Positions 35,845 through 45,883 of a stretch of DNA of 64,000 nucleotides are shown piece after piece (position 1 is the first letter of the stretch; each line of letters starts with the position of its first letter). The stretch is from positions 5,852,501-5,916,500 of the forward strand of contig NZ_CP117445.1 in assembly GCF_030687715.1 (NCBI RefSeq). Reading direction: 5' to 3'. This DNA is from Pseudomonas sp. FP2196. GTDB taxonomy: Bacteria; Pseudomonadota; Gammaproteobacteria; Pseudomonadales; Pseudomonadaceae. The position numbers were made by a program, and so were the translations under genes. The notes beneath the pieces are model-generated. The model was not told the DNA's origin, ran no database searches, and saw only the letters and a list, made by a program, of their open reading frames with translations.

Positions 35845-38256
35845 ATGAAGCGCGTGTTCACCGTTCTTGCCTTGCTCATCGTTGTCCTGCTCGCTGGCGC
35901 CGGTTGGTACGTCTATAGCAAGCAGCCATCACGTCAGGGCCAGGTCGAGCTGCGCAACCTGCAAGGTTCGGTGACCGTGCGCTACGACGAGCGCGGCGTG
36001 CCGCACATCCGTGCCGAGAACGAAACCGACCTCTACCGCGCCCTTGGTTATGTGCACGCCCAGGATCGGCTGTTCCAGATGGAGGCCATGCGCCGCCTCG
36101 CCCGGGGCGAGTTGGCCGAAGTGCTCGGGCCGAAACTGCTCGACACCGACAAACTGTTCCGCAGCCTGCGCATCCGCGAGCGCGCAGCCAGCTACGTTGC
36201 CAGCCTCGATAAACAGTCCCCGGCGTGGAAGGGCCTGCAAGCCTACCTGGATGGCATCAACCAATATCAGGACACCCACGCCGCGCCTGTCGAGTTCGAC
36301 GTGCTAGGCATCCCCAAGCGACCGTTCACGGCTGAAGACAGCATCAGTGTCGCCGGCTACATGGCTTACAGCTTTGCCGCGGCGTTTCGCACCGAACCGC
36401 TGCTGACCTACGTGCGCGATCAACTCGGCGCCGACTACCTCAATGTCTTCGACCTCGACTGGCAGCCCAAAGGCGTGTTGGTCAACGATCACTCCAGGCA
36501 GGCACCCGCCCTCGCGGCCGGCGATTGGAAAGACCTCAACGCCCTCGCCCGCCTTAGTGAGCAGGCGCTGATCGACAACGGCCTGCCGCAATTCGAAGGC
36601 AGCAATGCCTGGGTGATTGCCGGCAACCGCAGCCAGAGCGGCAAACCCTTGCTGGCCGGCGATCCGCACATTCGCTTTTCAGTGCCGTCGGTGTGGTACG
36701 AAGCGCAGTTGTCCGCGCCGGGCTTCGAGCTCTACGGCCATCATCAGGCGCTGGTGCCGTTCGCGTTCCTTGGGCATAACCTGGATTTCGGTTGGAGCCT
36801 GACAATGTTCCAGAACGATGATCTGGATCTGATCGCCGAGAAGGTCAACCCGGACAACCCGAATCAGGTCTGGTATCGCGGCCAGTGGACCGACATGGTC
36901 AAGACTGAGCAGCAGATCAATGTGAAGGGCCAGGCGCCGGTAACGATCACCCTGCGTCAATCGCCTCACGGCCCGATCGTCAATGACGCCCTCGGCACAG
37001 CTGCCGGCAAAACACCGATCGCCATGTGGTGGGCGTTCCTCGAAACACCGAACCCGATCCTCGAAGGCTTCTACCAACTCAACCGCGCCGACACCCTGGC
37101 CAAGGCCCGCGCTGCCGCCGCCAAAGTGCAGGCGCCGGGGCTGAACCTCGTCTATGCCAACGCCAAGGGTGATATCGCCTGGTGGGCTTCGGCCCTGCTG
37201 CCCAAGCGGCCGACCGGGGTGAAGCCGGGTTTCATTCTCGACGGCAGCACGAATCAGGCGGACAAGGACGGCTTCTACCCTTTTAGCGCCAACCCGCAGG
37301 AAGAAAATCCGGCACGCGGCTATATCGTCTCGGCGAACTTTCAACCGGTGTCGCCGACCGGCATGGAGATTCCCGGTTACTACAACCTCGCCGACCGTGG
37401 CCAACAGCTCAACCGCCAGCTCAGCGACAAGAGGGTGAAGTGGAGCAACGACGCCAATCAGAAGCTGCAACTGGGCACCGCCACCGGTTACGGTCCGCGC
37501 TTGCTGGCGCCATTGCTGCCGGTGTTGCGTGAAGGGGTGAGCGATCCGGCGCAGCTCAAACTGGTCGAGCAACTGGCGCAGTGGCAAGGCGACTATCCGC
37601 TGGACTCGGTCAGTGCAACGCTGTTCAACCAGTTCCTCTACGACCTCGCCGATGCGGCAATGCGTGACGAGTTGGGCAATGAATTTTTCGAGACGCTGCT
37701 GTCGACGCGGGTGATCGATTCGGCACTGCCACGGCTGGCGGCAAACGCCGATTCACCGTGGTGGGATAACCGCACCACGCCAGACAAAGAGACCCGTGCC
37801 GACACCGTGCGCGTGGCTTGGCAGGCGAGCATGAAGCACTTGAAGCTGACCCTCGGCGACGATGCTGCCGGATGGAAATGGGGTACGGCGCACACGCTGA
37901 CCCATGGTCATCCGCTGGGGCAGCAGAAGCCGCTGGATCGCATTTTCAACGTCGGGCCGTTCGCCGCGCCGGGCAGTCATGAAGTCCCGAACAATCTCTC
38001 GGCGAAGATCGGACCGGCACCGTGGCCGGTGACTTATGGGCCTTCGACGCGGCGCCTGGTGGACTTCGCTGACCCGGCTCACAGTTTGACGATCAACCCG
38101 GTGGGCCAGAGTGGCGTGCCGTTCGACAGTCACTATGACGATCAGGCTGAAGCGTATGTCGACGGGATGTATGTGCAGGCGCACTTCAGTGAGGAAGAGG
38201 TGGCGGCGAATACGCGCAGTACCTTGAAGCTGCTGCCGGCGCGAGCTGCGCAGTAG
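35845..38256 (+). CDS. Penicillin acylase-family Ntn hydrolase (HacB-like AHL acylase)
   Basis: An 803-residue precursor with an N-terminal membrane or signal segment (residues 5-22). The autocleavage site lies at G252-S253 in QFEGSNAWVIAG, where S253 becomes the N-terminal nucleophile of the beta chain; the conserved RYDERGVPHIRAEN and YVHAQDRLFQMEAMRR are in the alpha part. Family enzymes hydrolyse amide bonds of penicillins or acyl-homoserine lactones. Position next to spuH matches P. aeruginosa PA0305 (HacB), so AHL acylase activity is likely but not proven. A good CAAGGAG site precedes the ATG at 35845. Confidence 0.87.
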   Translation: MKRVFTVLALLIVVLLAGAGWYVYSKQPSRQGQVELRNLQGSVTVRYDERGVPHIRAENETDLYRALGYVHAQDRLFQMEAMRRLARGELAEVLGPKLLDTDKLFRSLRIRERAASYVASLDKQSPAWKGLQAYLDGINQYQDTHAAPVEFDVLGIPKRPFTAEDSISVAGYMAYSFAAAFRTEPLLTYVRDQLGADYLNVFDLDWQPKGVLVNDHSRQAPALAAGDWKDLNALARLSEQALIDNGLPQFEGSNAWVIAGNRSQSGKPLLAGDPHIRFSVPSVWYEAQLSAPGFELYGHHQALVPFAFLGHNLDFGWSLTMFQNDDLDLIAEKVNPDNPNQVWYRGQWTDMVKTEQQINVKGQAPVTITLRQSPHGPIVNDALGTAAGKTPIAMWWAFLETPNPILEGFYQLNRADTLAKARAAAAKVQAPGLNLVYANAKGDIAWWASALLPKRPTGVKPGFILDGSTNQADKDGFYPFSANPQEENPARGYIVSANFQPVSPTGMEIPGYYNLADRGQQLNRQLSDKRVKWSNDANQKLQLGTATGYGPRLLAPLLPVLREGVSDPAQLKLVEQLAQWQGDYPLDSVSATLFNQFLYDLADAAMRDELGNEFFETLLSTRVIDSALPRLAANADSPWWDNRTTPDKETRADTVRVAWQASMKHLKLTLGDDAAGWKWGTAHTLTHGHPLGQQKPLDRIFNVGPFAAPGSHEVPNNLSAKIGPAPWPVTYGPSTRRLVDFADPAHSLTINPVGQSGVPFDSHYDDQAEAYVDGMYVQAHFSEEEVAANTRSTLKLLPARAAQ

Positions 38257-38276
38257 TTCTGGGTTAGATGGAATGA

Positions 38277-38374
38277 CCCCATCGCTGGCAAGCCAGCTCC
38301 CACAGGTTTTTCGGGCGTTCACAAATCCGTGATCGACTCAAAACCCTGTGGGAGCTGGCTTGCCAGCGATGGGG
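38277..38374. repeat. REP pair, family B
   Basis: Nearly perfect inverted arms of 30 bases at 38277-38307 and 38345-38374, including CCCCATCGCTGGCAAGCCAG and its complement, between the convergent acylase and GlxA-type genes. Confidence 0.92.
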
Positions 38375-38395
38375 CCTTGAAGAGCACTACTGACC

Positions 38396-39361
38396 TCAGA
38401 TGATGACCGCAAAATTCAACCGAAACTGCTGCGGCGTCACGCCCAGCCTTCGATTGAACACGCCGCGCATATGCTGCGCATCGCGAAACCCGCACTGATA
38501 CGCCACGGTCTTCAACGGCGCCGTGGTGCTTTCGAGCATCACCCGCGCCGCATCCACCCGCGCCCGCTCGACAAACTCCGCCGGCGTGACCTTCGCCTCC
38601 CGCGCAAACACTCGGGAGAAATTGCGCGCACTCATGTGCGCCGCATTCGCCAGATCGGCAATGGTCAGATCCCCGGTGAGATTGGCCAGCACATACAACT
38701 GCACCATCGCCACCGCCGACGTCGGCTCCGCGTGCGGTGTCAGGAACGGGCTGAACTGCGACTGCCCGCCGGAGCGCTGGGTGAACACCACCAGCCGCTT
38801 GGCCACGCTCAGCGCTACCTCCGCACCGTGATCGCGGGCCAGCAAGTACAGCGAGAGATCGATCCCTGCCGTCACCCCGGCCGAGGTGTAGAGCGCGCCG
38901 TCCTCGACATACAAGCGATCCGCCTCCACCTGCGTCGATGGGCATAACTGCGCCAGGGCGTCGGCATCGTTCCAGTGCGTAGTGACCGTGCGCCCCTCGA
39001 GCAATCCCGCCCGCGCCAGAATAAACGCGCCGTTGCAGATCGAACCGAACCGCTGCGCCCGCGCACAGGCATCACGCAGCCAGGCATCGAAGGTCTTGCC
39101 AAACTCCATGAACGGCAAGGTCGGCCCGCCAGCCACCAGCAGCAAGTCATAGGCGCCAAGCGCTTCGCTGAAATGTCGATGGGCGTTCAGGGACAGGCCG
39201 TTGGAACACGCCATCGGCCCGTGTTCCACACCGATCACGTCGAGGTGATAGTGATCCTCGGGCGCAAGAAAACGGTTGGCTTCGGCAAATACATCCATGG
39301 GCCCGCTGACGTCCAGCGATTGCACACCGGGGAACACGACGATGGCGACGGTTTTGTTCAT
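38396..39361 (-). CDS. GlxA-type AraC regulator with DJ-1/PfpI domain
   Basis: A 321-residue regulator. The N-terminal half (about residues 4-170) is a DJ-1/PfpI class I amidotransferase-like domain (VAIVVFPGVQSLDVSGPMDV, with FGSICNGAFILARAGLLEG carrying the elbow cysteine). The C-terminal AraC-type double helix-turn-helix (about residues 215-315) includes AAHMSARNFSRVFARE and GFRDAQHMRGVFNRRLG. Relatives sense small metabolites such as arginine, glycine betaine or carnitine. The effector here is unknown. It is divergent from the HD-domain gene across about 155 bases and probably controls it. Confidence 0.9.
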   Translation of the reverse strand: MNKTVAIVVFPGVQSLDVSGPMDVFAEANRFLAPEDHYHLDVIGVEHGPMACSNGLSLNAHRHFSEALGAYDLLLVAGGPTLPFMEFGKTFDAWLRDACARAQRFGSICNGAFILARAGLLEGRTVTTHWNDADALAQLCPSTQVEADRLYVEDGALYTSAGVTAGIDLSLYLLARDHGAEVALSVAKRLVVFTQRSGGQSQFSPFLTPHAEPTSAVAMVQLYVLANLTGDLTIADLANAAHMSARNFSRVFAREAKVTPAEFVERARVDAARVMLESTTAPLKTVAYQCGFRDAQHMRGVFNRRLGVTPQQFRLNFAVII

Positions 39362-39516
39362 GGCTGTTGCGGCCTCGGAGAAGTCTGCAGTGAGTTGGCA
39401 CGATTTGCAGGTCGATTGGCAAGGATCGCAGCCATGCGTCGATTGTTCGCATTGCAGCGCGGGAACAGACTTTCCCCATCAGCGCCGCTCCGGCGTTTTC
39501 GATGAGGAAATCGCTC

Positions 39517-40158
39517 ATGAGCACCACCATTGCCGGCATCAAGATCCCTGACAGCGCCCTGGCCCGCGCCACCACCGAGTACATCCGCGAGATCGAATCC
39601 GACCTGCTCTATCACCACTCGCGTCGGGTGTTTCTGTTCGGCGCATTGAGCGGTGAGCGTCAGCAACTGACCTACGATCCGGAGCTGTTGTACGTCGGCG
39701 CGATGTTTCATGACCTTGGTCTTGTCGAAGGTCACCGCAGCGCTGATGAACGTTTCGAGGTTGACGGCGCCAATGCGGCGGCAGCGTTTCTCAAGCCGCA
39801 CGGGTTGAGCGATGACGACATCGAGCAGGTCTGGCTGTCGATTGCCCTGCACACCACGCCGGGCGTGTCCAGGCATCTGCGCCCGACCGTGGCACTGGTG
39901 ACCGCAGGCGTGGAAATGGATGTGCTGGGCATGGATTACGCGGCGTTCAGCTCCGTACAGCGCGAAGCTGTGGTGCATGCGCATCCACGCGGGGAAGGTT
40001 TCAAGGAGTGCATCATCTGCGCCTTTGCCGATGGGCTGCGCCATCGTCCACAGACCACGTTCGGCAATGTGAAGACCGATGTGCTGGTGGATCAGGAACC
40101 GGGGTTCAAACCGATGAACTTTGTCGAGGTCATCCGCCAATCACCCTGGACTGCATAA
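39517..40158 (+). CDS. HD-domain hydrolase, cyanamide hydratase-like
   Basis: A 213-residue HD-domain protein. The metal ligands are H38 or H39 in LLYHHSRRV, H69-D70 in MFHDLGLVEGH and a C-terminal aspartate in the HPRGEGFKECIICAFADG region. YIREIESDLLYHHSRRVFLF resembles the fungal cyanamide hydratase group (TIGR03401) more than signalling phosphodiesterases. A reaction such as nitrile or cyanamide hydration is therefore possible. The ATG at 39517 is supported by GAGGAA seven bases upstream; a start at 39502 would use that site as coding. It diverges from the GlxA-type regulator. Confidence 0.8.
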   Translation: MSTTIAGIKIPDSALARATTEYIREIESDLLYHHSRRVFLFGALSGERQQLTYDPELLYVGAMFHDLGLVEGHRSADERFEVDGANAAAAFLKPHGLSDDDIEQVWLSIALHTTPGVSRHLRPTVALVTAGVEMDVLGMDYAAFSSVQREAVVHAHPRGEGFKECIICAFADGLRHRPQTTFGNVKTDVLVDQEPGFKPMNFVEVIRQSPWTA

Positions 40159-40165
40159 AACGAAA

Positions 40166-40255
40166 GGTGGGAGCGAGCCTGCTCGCGAAAGCGGTGTATC
40201 AGTCAATATTTGAGTCGACTGATACTCCGTCTTCGCGAGCAGGCTCGCTCCCACA
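40166..40255. repeat. REP pair, family C
   Basis: Inverted 24-base arms (core GTGGGAGCGAGCCTGCTCGC) at 40166-40189 and 40232-40255, separated by 42 bases that contain a second small dyad. They lie between the convergent HD and spuH genes. Confidence 0.9.
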
Positions 40256-40301
40256 TTTCGATTTGTGGTTGGCCTCAAGACCGAGGCCAACCCGGTAGTG
40301 C

Positions 40302-41192
40302 TTACGCCGCTTCCGGCGCAGGCGCGCGGCGCGCGTCCGGCTGCTTCCACGAATCGGCAGCGCTTTCTTCGATGGCTTGCTGAATGGCTTTCTTGCGGGC
40401 TTCTTCGGCGCGACGGCTGAAGAACCAGACCAGGAACGTCACGATCGACACCGCCAGCAGAATCAGACTGGCCACAGCGTTGATCTCAGGCTTCACGCCC
40501 AGACGCACCGCCGAGAACACTTCCATCGGCAAGGTCGTCGACCCCGGGCCGGAGACGAAGCTCGCCAATACCAGGTCATCCAGCGACAGTGCGAACGACA
40601 TCATGCCGCCCGCCGCCAGCGACGGCGCGATCATCGGGATGGTAATCAGGAAGAACACCTTCCACGGCCGCGCGCCCAGGTCCATCGCCGCTTCTTCGAT
40701 CGATTGGTCCAGCTCACGCAGACGCGCCGACACCACCACCGCCACATACGCCGCACAGAACGTCGTGTGGGCGATCCAGATGGTGACGATGCCACGTTCC
40801 TGCGGCCAGCCGATCATCTGCGCCATGGCCACGAACAGCAGCAACAGCGACAGACCGGTGATCACTTCCGGCATTACCAACGGCGCGGTCACCAGGCCGC
40901 CGAACAGCGTGCGGCCCTTGAAGTGGGTGATGCGAGTCAACACGAACGCGGCCAGCGTGCCCAGCGCCACCGCAGCAATCGCGGTGTAGCAGGCGATTTC
41001 CAGCGAGCGCAGCACCGAGCCCATCAGTTGGCTGTTGTCGAGCAGGCCGACGTACCACTTGATCGACCAGCCGCCCCACACCGTTACCAGTTTCGAGGCG
41101 TTGAACGAGTAGATCACCAGAATCAGCATCGGCAGGTAGATGAACAACAAACCAACGACCAGCATCAGGCTGGAGAAACGGATGCGCTTCAT
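40302..41192 (-). CDS. spuH: Polyamine ABC transporter permease 2
   Basis: A 296-residue inner-membrane permease of the PotC/PotI type. It has about six membrane spans and the EAA loop EEAAMDLGARPWKVFFLITI, which contacts the ATPase. It ends in a charged tail rich in alanine and arginine. It pairs with SpuG to form the channel for putrescine and spermidine. Its start overlaps the spuG stop by four bases (ATGA), so the two are coupled. It is the last gene of the spu operon and is followed by a family C REP. Confidence 0.93.
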   Translation of the reverse strand: MKRIRFSSLMLVVGLLFIYLPMLILVIYSFNASKLVTVWGGWSIKWYVGLLDNSQLMGSVLRSLEIACYTAIAAVALGTLAAFVLTRITHFKGRTLFGGLVTAPLVMPEVITGLSLLLLFVAMAQMIGWPQERGIVTIWIAHTTFCAAYVAVVVSARLRELDQSIEEAAMDLGARPWKVFFLITIPMIAPSLAAGGMMSFALSLDDLVLASFVSGPGSTTLPMEVFSAVRLGVKPEINAVASLILLAVSIVTFLVWFFSRRAEEARKKAIQQAIEESAADSWKQPDARRAPAPEAA

Positions 41193-42109
41193 TCTTTACC
41201 CTCCATTTCCTTGGCCTGACTGCGGTTGAACAGAATGATCGGCACAATCAGGATCGCCAGCATCACCACCGCCAGGGCAGACGCCACCGGCCAGTCACGG
41301 TTATTGAAGAACTCTTGCCAGAGCACTTTACCGATCATCAGGGTTTCCGGGCCGCCGAGCAGTTCCGGGATCACGAACTCGCCCACCACAGGGATGAACA
41401 CCAGCATGCAGCCGGCAATGATCCCGTTCTTGGACAGCGGAATGGTGATTTTCCAGAAGCTGTTGAAAGTGCTCGAACCGAGGTCGGAAGCCGCTTCCAG
41501 CAGACTGTTGTCGTGCTTCACCAGGTTGGCGTACAGCGGCAGGATCATGAACGGCAAGTAGGAGTAAACAACGCCGATGTATACCGCGAGGTTGGTGTTG
41601 AGGATCTGCAGCGGCTCGTCGATCAGGCCCATGCTCATCAGGAAACCGTTGAGCAGACCGTTGTTGCTGAGGATGCCCATCCACGCGTAAACGCGGATCA
41701 GGATCGCCGTCCATGTCGGCATCATGATCAGCAGCACCAGCACCGTTTGCAGCTCTTTACGGGCACTGGCGATGGCGTAGGCCATCGGGTAGCCGATCAG
41801 CAGGCAGAGGACGGTGCTGATCAGCGCCATCTTCAGCGAGCCAAGGTAGGCGGCGATGTACAACTCGTCGTCGCCGAGCATCGCGTAATTGCCCAGGTTC
41901 AGCAGCAGTTGCAGCTTCTGCTCGGCAAACGTGTAGATCTCGGTATACGGCGGAATGGCCACGTCGGCTTCGGCGAAGCTGATCTTCAGGACGATGAAGA
42001 ACGGCAACATGAAGAACAGGAACAGCCAGATGAACGGAACCCCGATGACCAGTTGGCGGCCATTGGGAATTATTCGGTTGAGCCGTCGTTTGAACTTGCG
42101 CATGTTCAT
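41189..42109 (-). CDS. spuG: Polyamine ABC transporter permease 1
   Basis: A 306-residue permease of the PotB/PotH type. The N terminus is strongly basic (MNMRKFKRRLNRIIPNGRQ), followed by six predicted spans. Its EAA motif is EAASDLGSSTFNSFWKITI. I use the ATG at 42109 because it overlaps the spuF stop as ATGA, the usual coupling; the frame upstream lies inside spuF. The SpuG/SpuH heterodimer receives polyamine from SpuD or SpuE. Confidence 0.92.
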   Translation of the reverse strand: MNMRKFKRRLNRIIPNGRQLVIGVPFIWLFLFFMLPFFIVLKISFAEADVAIPPYTEIYTFAEQKLQLLLNLGNYAMLGDDELYIAAYLGSLKMALISTVLCLLIGYPMAYAIASARKELQTVLVLLIMMPTWTAILIRVYAWMGILSNNGLLNGFLMSMGLIDEPLQILNTNLAVYIGVVYSYLPFMILPLYANLVKHDNSLLEAASDLGSSTFNSFWKITIPLSKNGIIAGCMLVFIPVVGEFVIPELLGGPETLMIGKVLWQEFFNNRDWPVASALAVVMLAILIVPIILFNRSQAKEMEGKE

Positions 42110-43248
42110 GAGCGAAGTACCACGCCGCTGTCGTCTTCCCACCACACGTAAACCTGATCACCCCAGGTTGGACGGGCGCCACGGCGCTCGGCGTTGGCGA
42201 CAAACGACTGCACCAGTTTGCCGCTCGGCAATTCGACGTAGAACACCGAATGCCCGCCCAGGTAGGCGATGTCGTGCACCTTGCCGCTCGACCAGTTGTA
42301 TTCGCAGGTCGGTTGATCGGCGGTGACCAGCAGCTTCTCCGGACGGATCGCGTAGGTCACGGATTTGTCCTGCACCGAAGTGCTGATCCCGTGGCCGACG
42401 TAGATCTGCCGGTCGAGATCCTTGCAGGTGATGGTCGCGTGGCCCTCGGCGTCGTCGATCACTTCGCCTTCGAAGATGTTGACGTTGCCGATGAATTCGC
42501 AGACCAGACGGCTGGTCGGGGTTTCGTAGATGTCGATCGGGCTACCGATCTGGGCAATCCAGCCCAGGTGCATGATCGCGATGCGCTCGGCCATGGTCAT
42601 GGCCTCTTCCTGGTCGTGGGTCACCATCACGCAGGTCACACCGACGCGCTCGATGATTTCCACCAGCTCCAGTTGCATCTGCGAACGCAGTTTCTTGTCC
42701 AGAGCGCCCATCGGTTCGTCGAGCAGCAGCAGTTTCGGCCGCTTGGCCAGCGAACGGGCCAGCGCCACACGCTGACGCTGACCACCAGACAGTTGATGCG
42801 GCTTGCGCTTGGCGTACTGGCTCATCTGCACCAGTTTGAGCATCTCGGCCACGCGGGCGTCGATCTCGGCCTTGGGGATCTTGTCCTGCTGCAAGCCGAA
42901 GGCGATGTTCTGCGCCACGGTCATGTGCGGGAACAAGGCGTAGGACTGGAACATCATGTTGATCGGACGTTCGTACGGCGGCATGTCGGTGATGTCGACG
43001 CCGTCGAGGAAAATGCGCCCCTCCGTGGGCCGTTCGAACCCTGCCAGCATCCGCAGCAGAGTGGATTTGCCCGATCCCGAACCGCCGAGCAGGGCGAAGA
43101 TTTCGCCCTTTTTGATTTCCAGGGACACATCGTCCACGGCAATCGTCTCGTCGAACTTCTTCGTGACCCGGTCGATTTTGACCAGCACCTGTTTAGGTGT
43201 CTGGTCGCCCTCGAGGGCTTTCTTGTAGGCGCCGGAGGCAACTGCCAT
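42106..43248 (-). CDS. spuF: Polyamine ABC transporter ATP-binding subunit
   Basis: A 380-residue ABC ATPase of the PotA/PotG type with Walker A GGSGSGKST (residues 55-63), signature LSGGQRQRVALARSL, Walker B LLLLDEPMGALD and the switch MVTHDQEEAM. A C-terminal TOBE domain from about residue 290 explains the length. It drives uptake through SpuG/SpuH. Overlaps with spuG and a 66-base gap from spuE place it in the middle of the spu operon. Confidence 0.94.
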   Translation of the reverse strand: MAVASGAYKKALEGDQTPKQVLVKIDRVTKKFDETIAVDDVSLEIKKGEIFALLGGSGSGKSTLLRMLAGFERPTEGRIFLDGVDITDMPPYERPINMMFQSYALFPHMTVAQNIAFGLQQDKIPKAEIDARVAEMLKLVQMSQYAKRKPHQLSGGQRQRVALARSLAKRPKLLLLDEPMGALDKKLRSQMQLELVEIIERVGVTCVMVTHDQEEAMTMAERIAIMHLGWIAQIGSPIDIYETPTSRLVCEFIGNVNIFEGEVIDDAEGHATITCKDLDRQIYVGHGISTSVQDKSVTYAIRPEKLLVTADQPTCEYNWSSGKVHDIAYLGGHSVFYVELPSGKLVQSFVANAERRGARPTWGDQVYVWWEDDSGVVLRS

Positions 43249-43314
43249 TTACGAAACTCCCAGAAAAAAAGAGTGCAGTTCGCCCAATGCGGACGAACCC
43301 AGGATAGTTGTGCC

Positions 43315-44541
<1,227 letters not shown>

Positions 44542-44546
44542 TTATC

Positions 44547-44581
44547 CCGCTGGCCGCCCTCGCAGAGACGACGGCCAGCGG
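44547..44581. promoter_or_regulatory. mRNA hairpin between spuD and spuE
   Basis: Perfect 10-base arms (CCGCTGGCCG / CGGCCAGCGG) enclose a 15-base loop. The hairpin is 18 bases beyond the spuD stop. Without a T-run on the minus strand it is more likely a 3' stabiliser or partial terminator for spuD than a full terminator. Confidence 0.65.
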
Positions 44582-44599
44582 TTACTGCGTCAAACCGGC

Positions 44600-45712
44600 T
44601 TATTTGCCGGATTTGATCTTGGTCCAGCTGCGAGTGATCAGGCGCAGGGTCGCTGCGTCCAGGTCGCTGATCGCGTAGAGCTGTTTCTTCACTTCAGCCG
44701 ACGGATAGATGCTCGGATCGCTGGTGATGTCTTTGTCCACCAGCGGCGTGGCCGCCTTGTTGCCGTTCGGGAAACGCACGGCGTTGGTGATGCCGGCCAT
44801 CACTTGCGGCTCAAGCAGGTAGTTCATGAACTTGTAGGCGGCTTCGACGTTTTCGGCATCCTTGGGAATGGCGACCATGTCGTAGAACGTGCCAGCACCT
44901 TCTTTTGGAATGGTGTAGGCCAGCTTGACCTTGTCGCCGGCTTCCTGGGCGCGGGTCTTGGATTGTTCCAGGTCACCCGAGTAACCGACGGCAACGCAGA
45001 TGTTGCCGTTGGCCAGGTCCGAGATGTACTTGGAAGAATGGAAGTAGGCAACCGAAGGACGAATCTTCAGGAACAGGTCTTCGGCGGCTTTCAGATCAGC
45101 CTTGTCTTTGCTGTTGGTAGGCTTGCCCAGATAGTGCAGAGCCGCCGGAATCATTTCGGTCGGGGCGTCGAGGAAGCTCACGCCGCAGCTTTTGAGTTTC
45201 TCGATGTTTTCAGGCTTGAACACGATGTCCCAGGAATCGATCTTGTCGATCCCCAGCGCAGCCTTGACCTTCGCCGGGTTGTAGCCGATCCCGATGGAGC
45301 CCCACATGTACGGGAACGCGTGCTTGTTGCCCTGGTCGCTGGCATCGCCAACGGCCTTGAGCAGGTCTTCGTCGAGGTTCTTCCAGTTCGGCAGCTTGGA
45401 CTTGTCCAGCTCCTGGTAAACACCGGCCTTGATCTGCTTGGCGAGGAAGTTGTTGGAAGGCACCACAATGTCGTAACCGGATTTACCGGCCAGCAGCTTG
45501 GCTTCCAGGGTTTCGTTGCTGTCGAATACGTCGTAGACGACTTTGATCCCGGTGGCCTTCTCGAAGTTGGCGACCGTGTCCGGCGCGATGTAGTCGGACC
45601 AGTTATAGACGTGCAATACCTTGTCGTCCGCCTGAACCGCACCCGCCATCATGCCCGCCAGGGACAGTGCGAGCAGTGTCTTGCCAGCAAGCTTTTTACC
45701 TAATGCCTTCAT
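44600..45712 (-). CDS. spuD: Putrescine-preferring periplasmic binding protein
   Basis: A 370-residue binding protein with a signal peptide ([20 protein letters not shown], cleaving near residue 28). The discriminating position holds phenylalanine (F276 in [10 protein letters not shown]), equivalent to SpuD F273 of P. aeruginosa, where SpuE has tryptophan. This predicts putrescine preference. Key ligand regions [10 protein letters not shown] and [20 protein letters not shown] are intact. It lies between spuC and spuE with hairpins on both sides, which may allow a separately stabilised message. Confidence 0.93.
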   Translation of the reverse strand: MKALGKKLAGKTLLALSLAGMMAGAVQADDKVLHVYNWSDYIAPDTVANFEKATGIKVVYDVFDSNETLEAKLLAGKSGYDIVVPSNNFLAKQIKAGVYQELDKSKLPNWKNLDEDLLKAVGDASDQGNKHAFPYMWGSIGIGYNPAKVKAALGIDKIDSWDIVFKPENIEKLKSCGVSFLDAPTEMIPAALHYLGKPTNSKDKADLKAAEDLFLKIRPSVAYFHSSKYISDLANGNICVAVGYSGDLEQSKTRAQEAGDKVKLAYTIPKEGAGTFYDMVAIPKDAENVEAAYKFMNYLLEPQVMAGITNAVRFPNGNKAATPLVDKDITSDPSIYPSAEVKKQLYAISDLDAATLRLITRSWTKIKSGK

Positions 45713-45806
45713 GCGTCATGCTCCAAATTTTTCTTTTTTGAACCACTTTGTTCAGCGGCCGAACCCGGACAACTGGAACCGCGGCTAGTCTGGCAAGATC
45801 CGAGGC

Positions 45807-45876
45807 GGTCTTTCAAGAAAAGACCAGCCTTTCTGACAGCTTCGAGCGAGTGCGCCGCAGCTCCCCCGCTCGAAGC
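45807..45876. promoter_or_regulatory. Two hairpins between spuC and spuD
   Basis: At 45807-45825 the arms are GGTCTTT/AAAGACC with a 5-base loop. At 45839-45876 the arms are GCTTCGAGCG/CGCTCGAAGC. The second is 7 bases after the spuC stop, and the first sits about 95 bases before the spuD start. Neither has an obvious T-run. Confidence 0.6.
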
Positions 45877-45883
45877 CTAGCAC

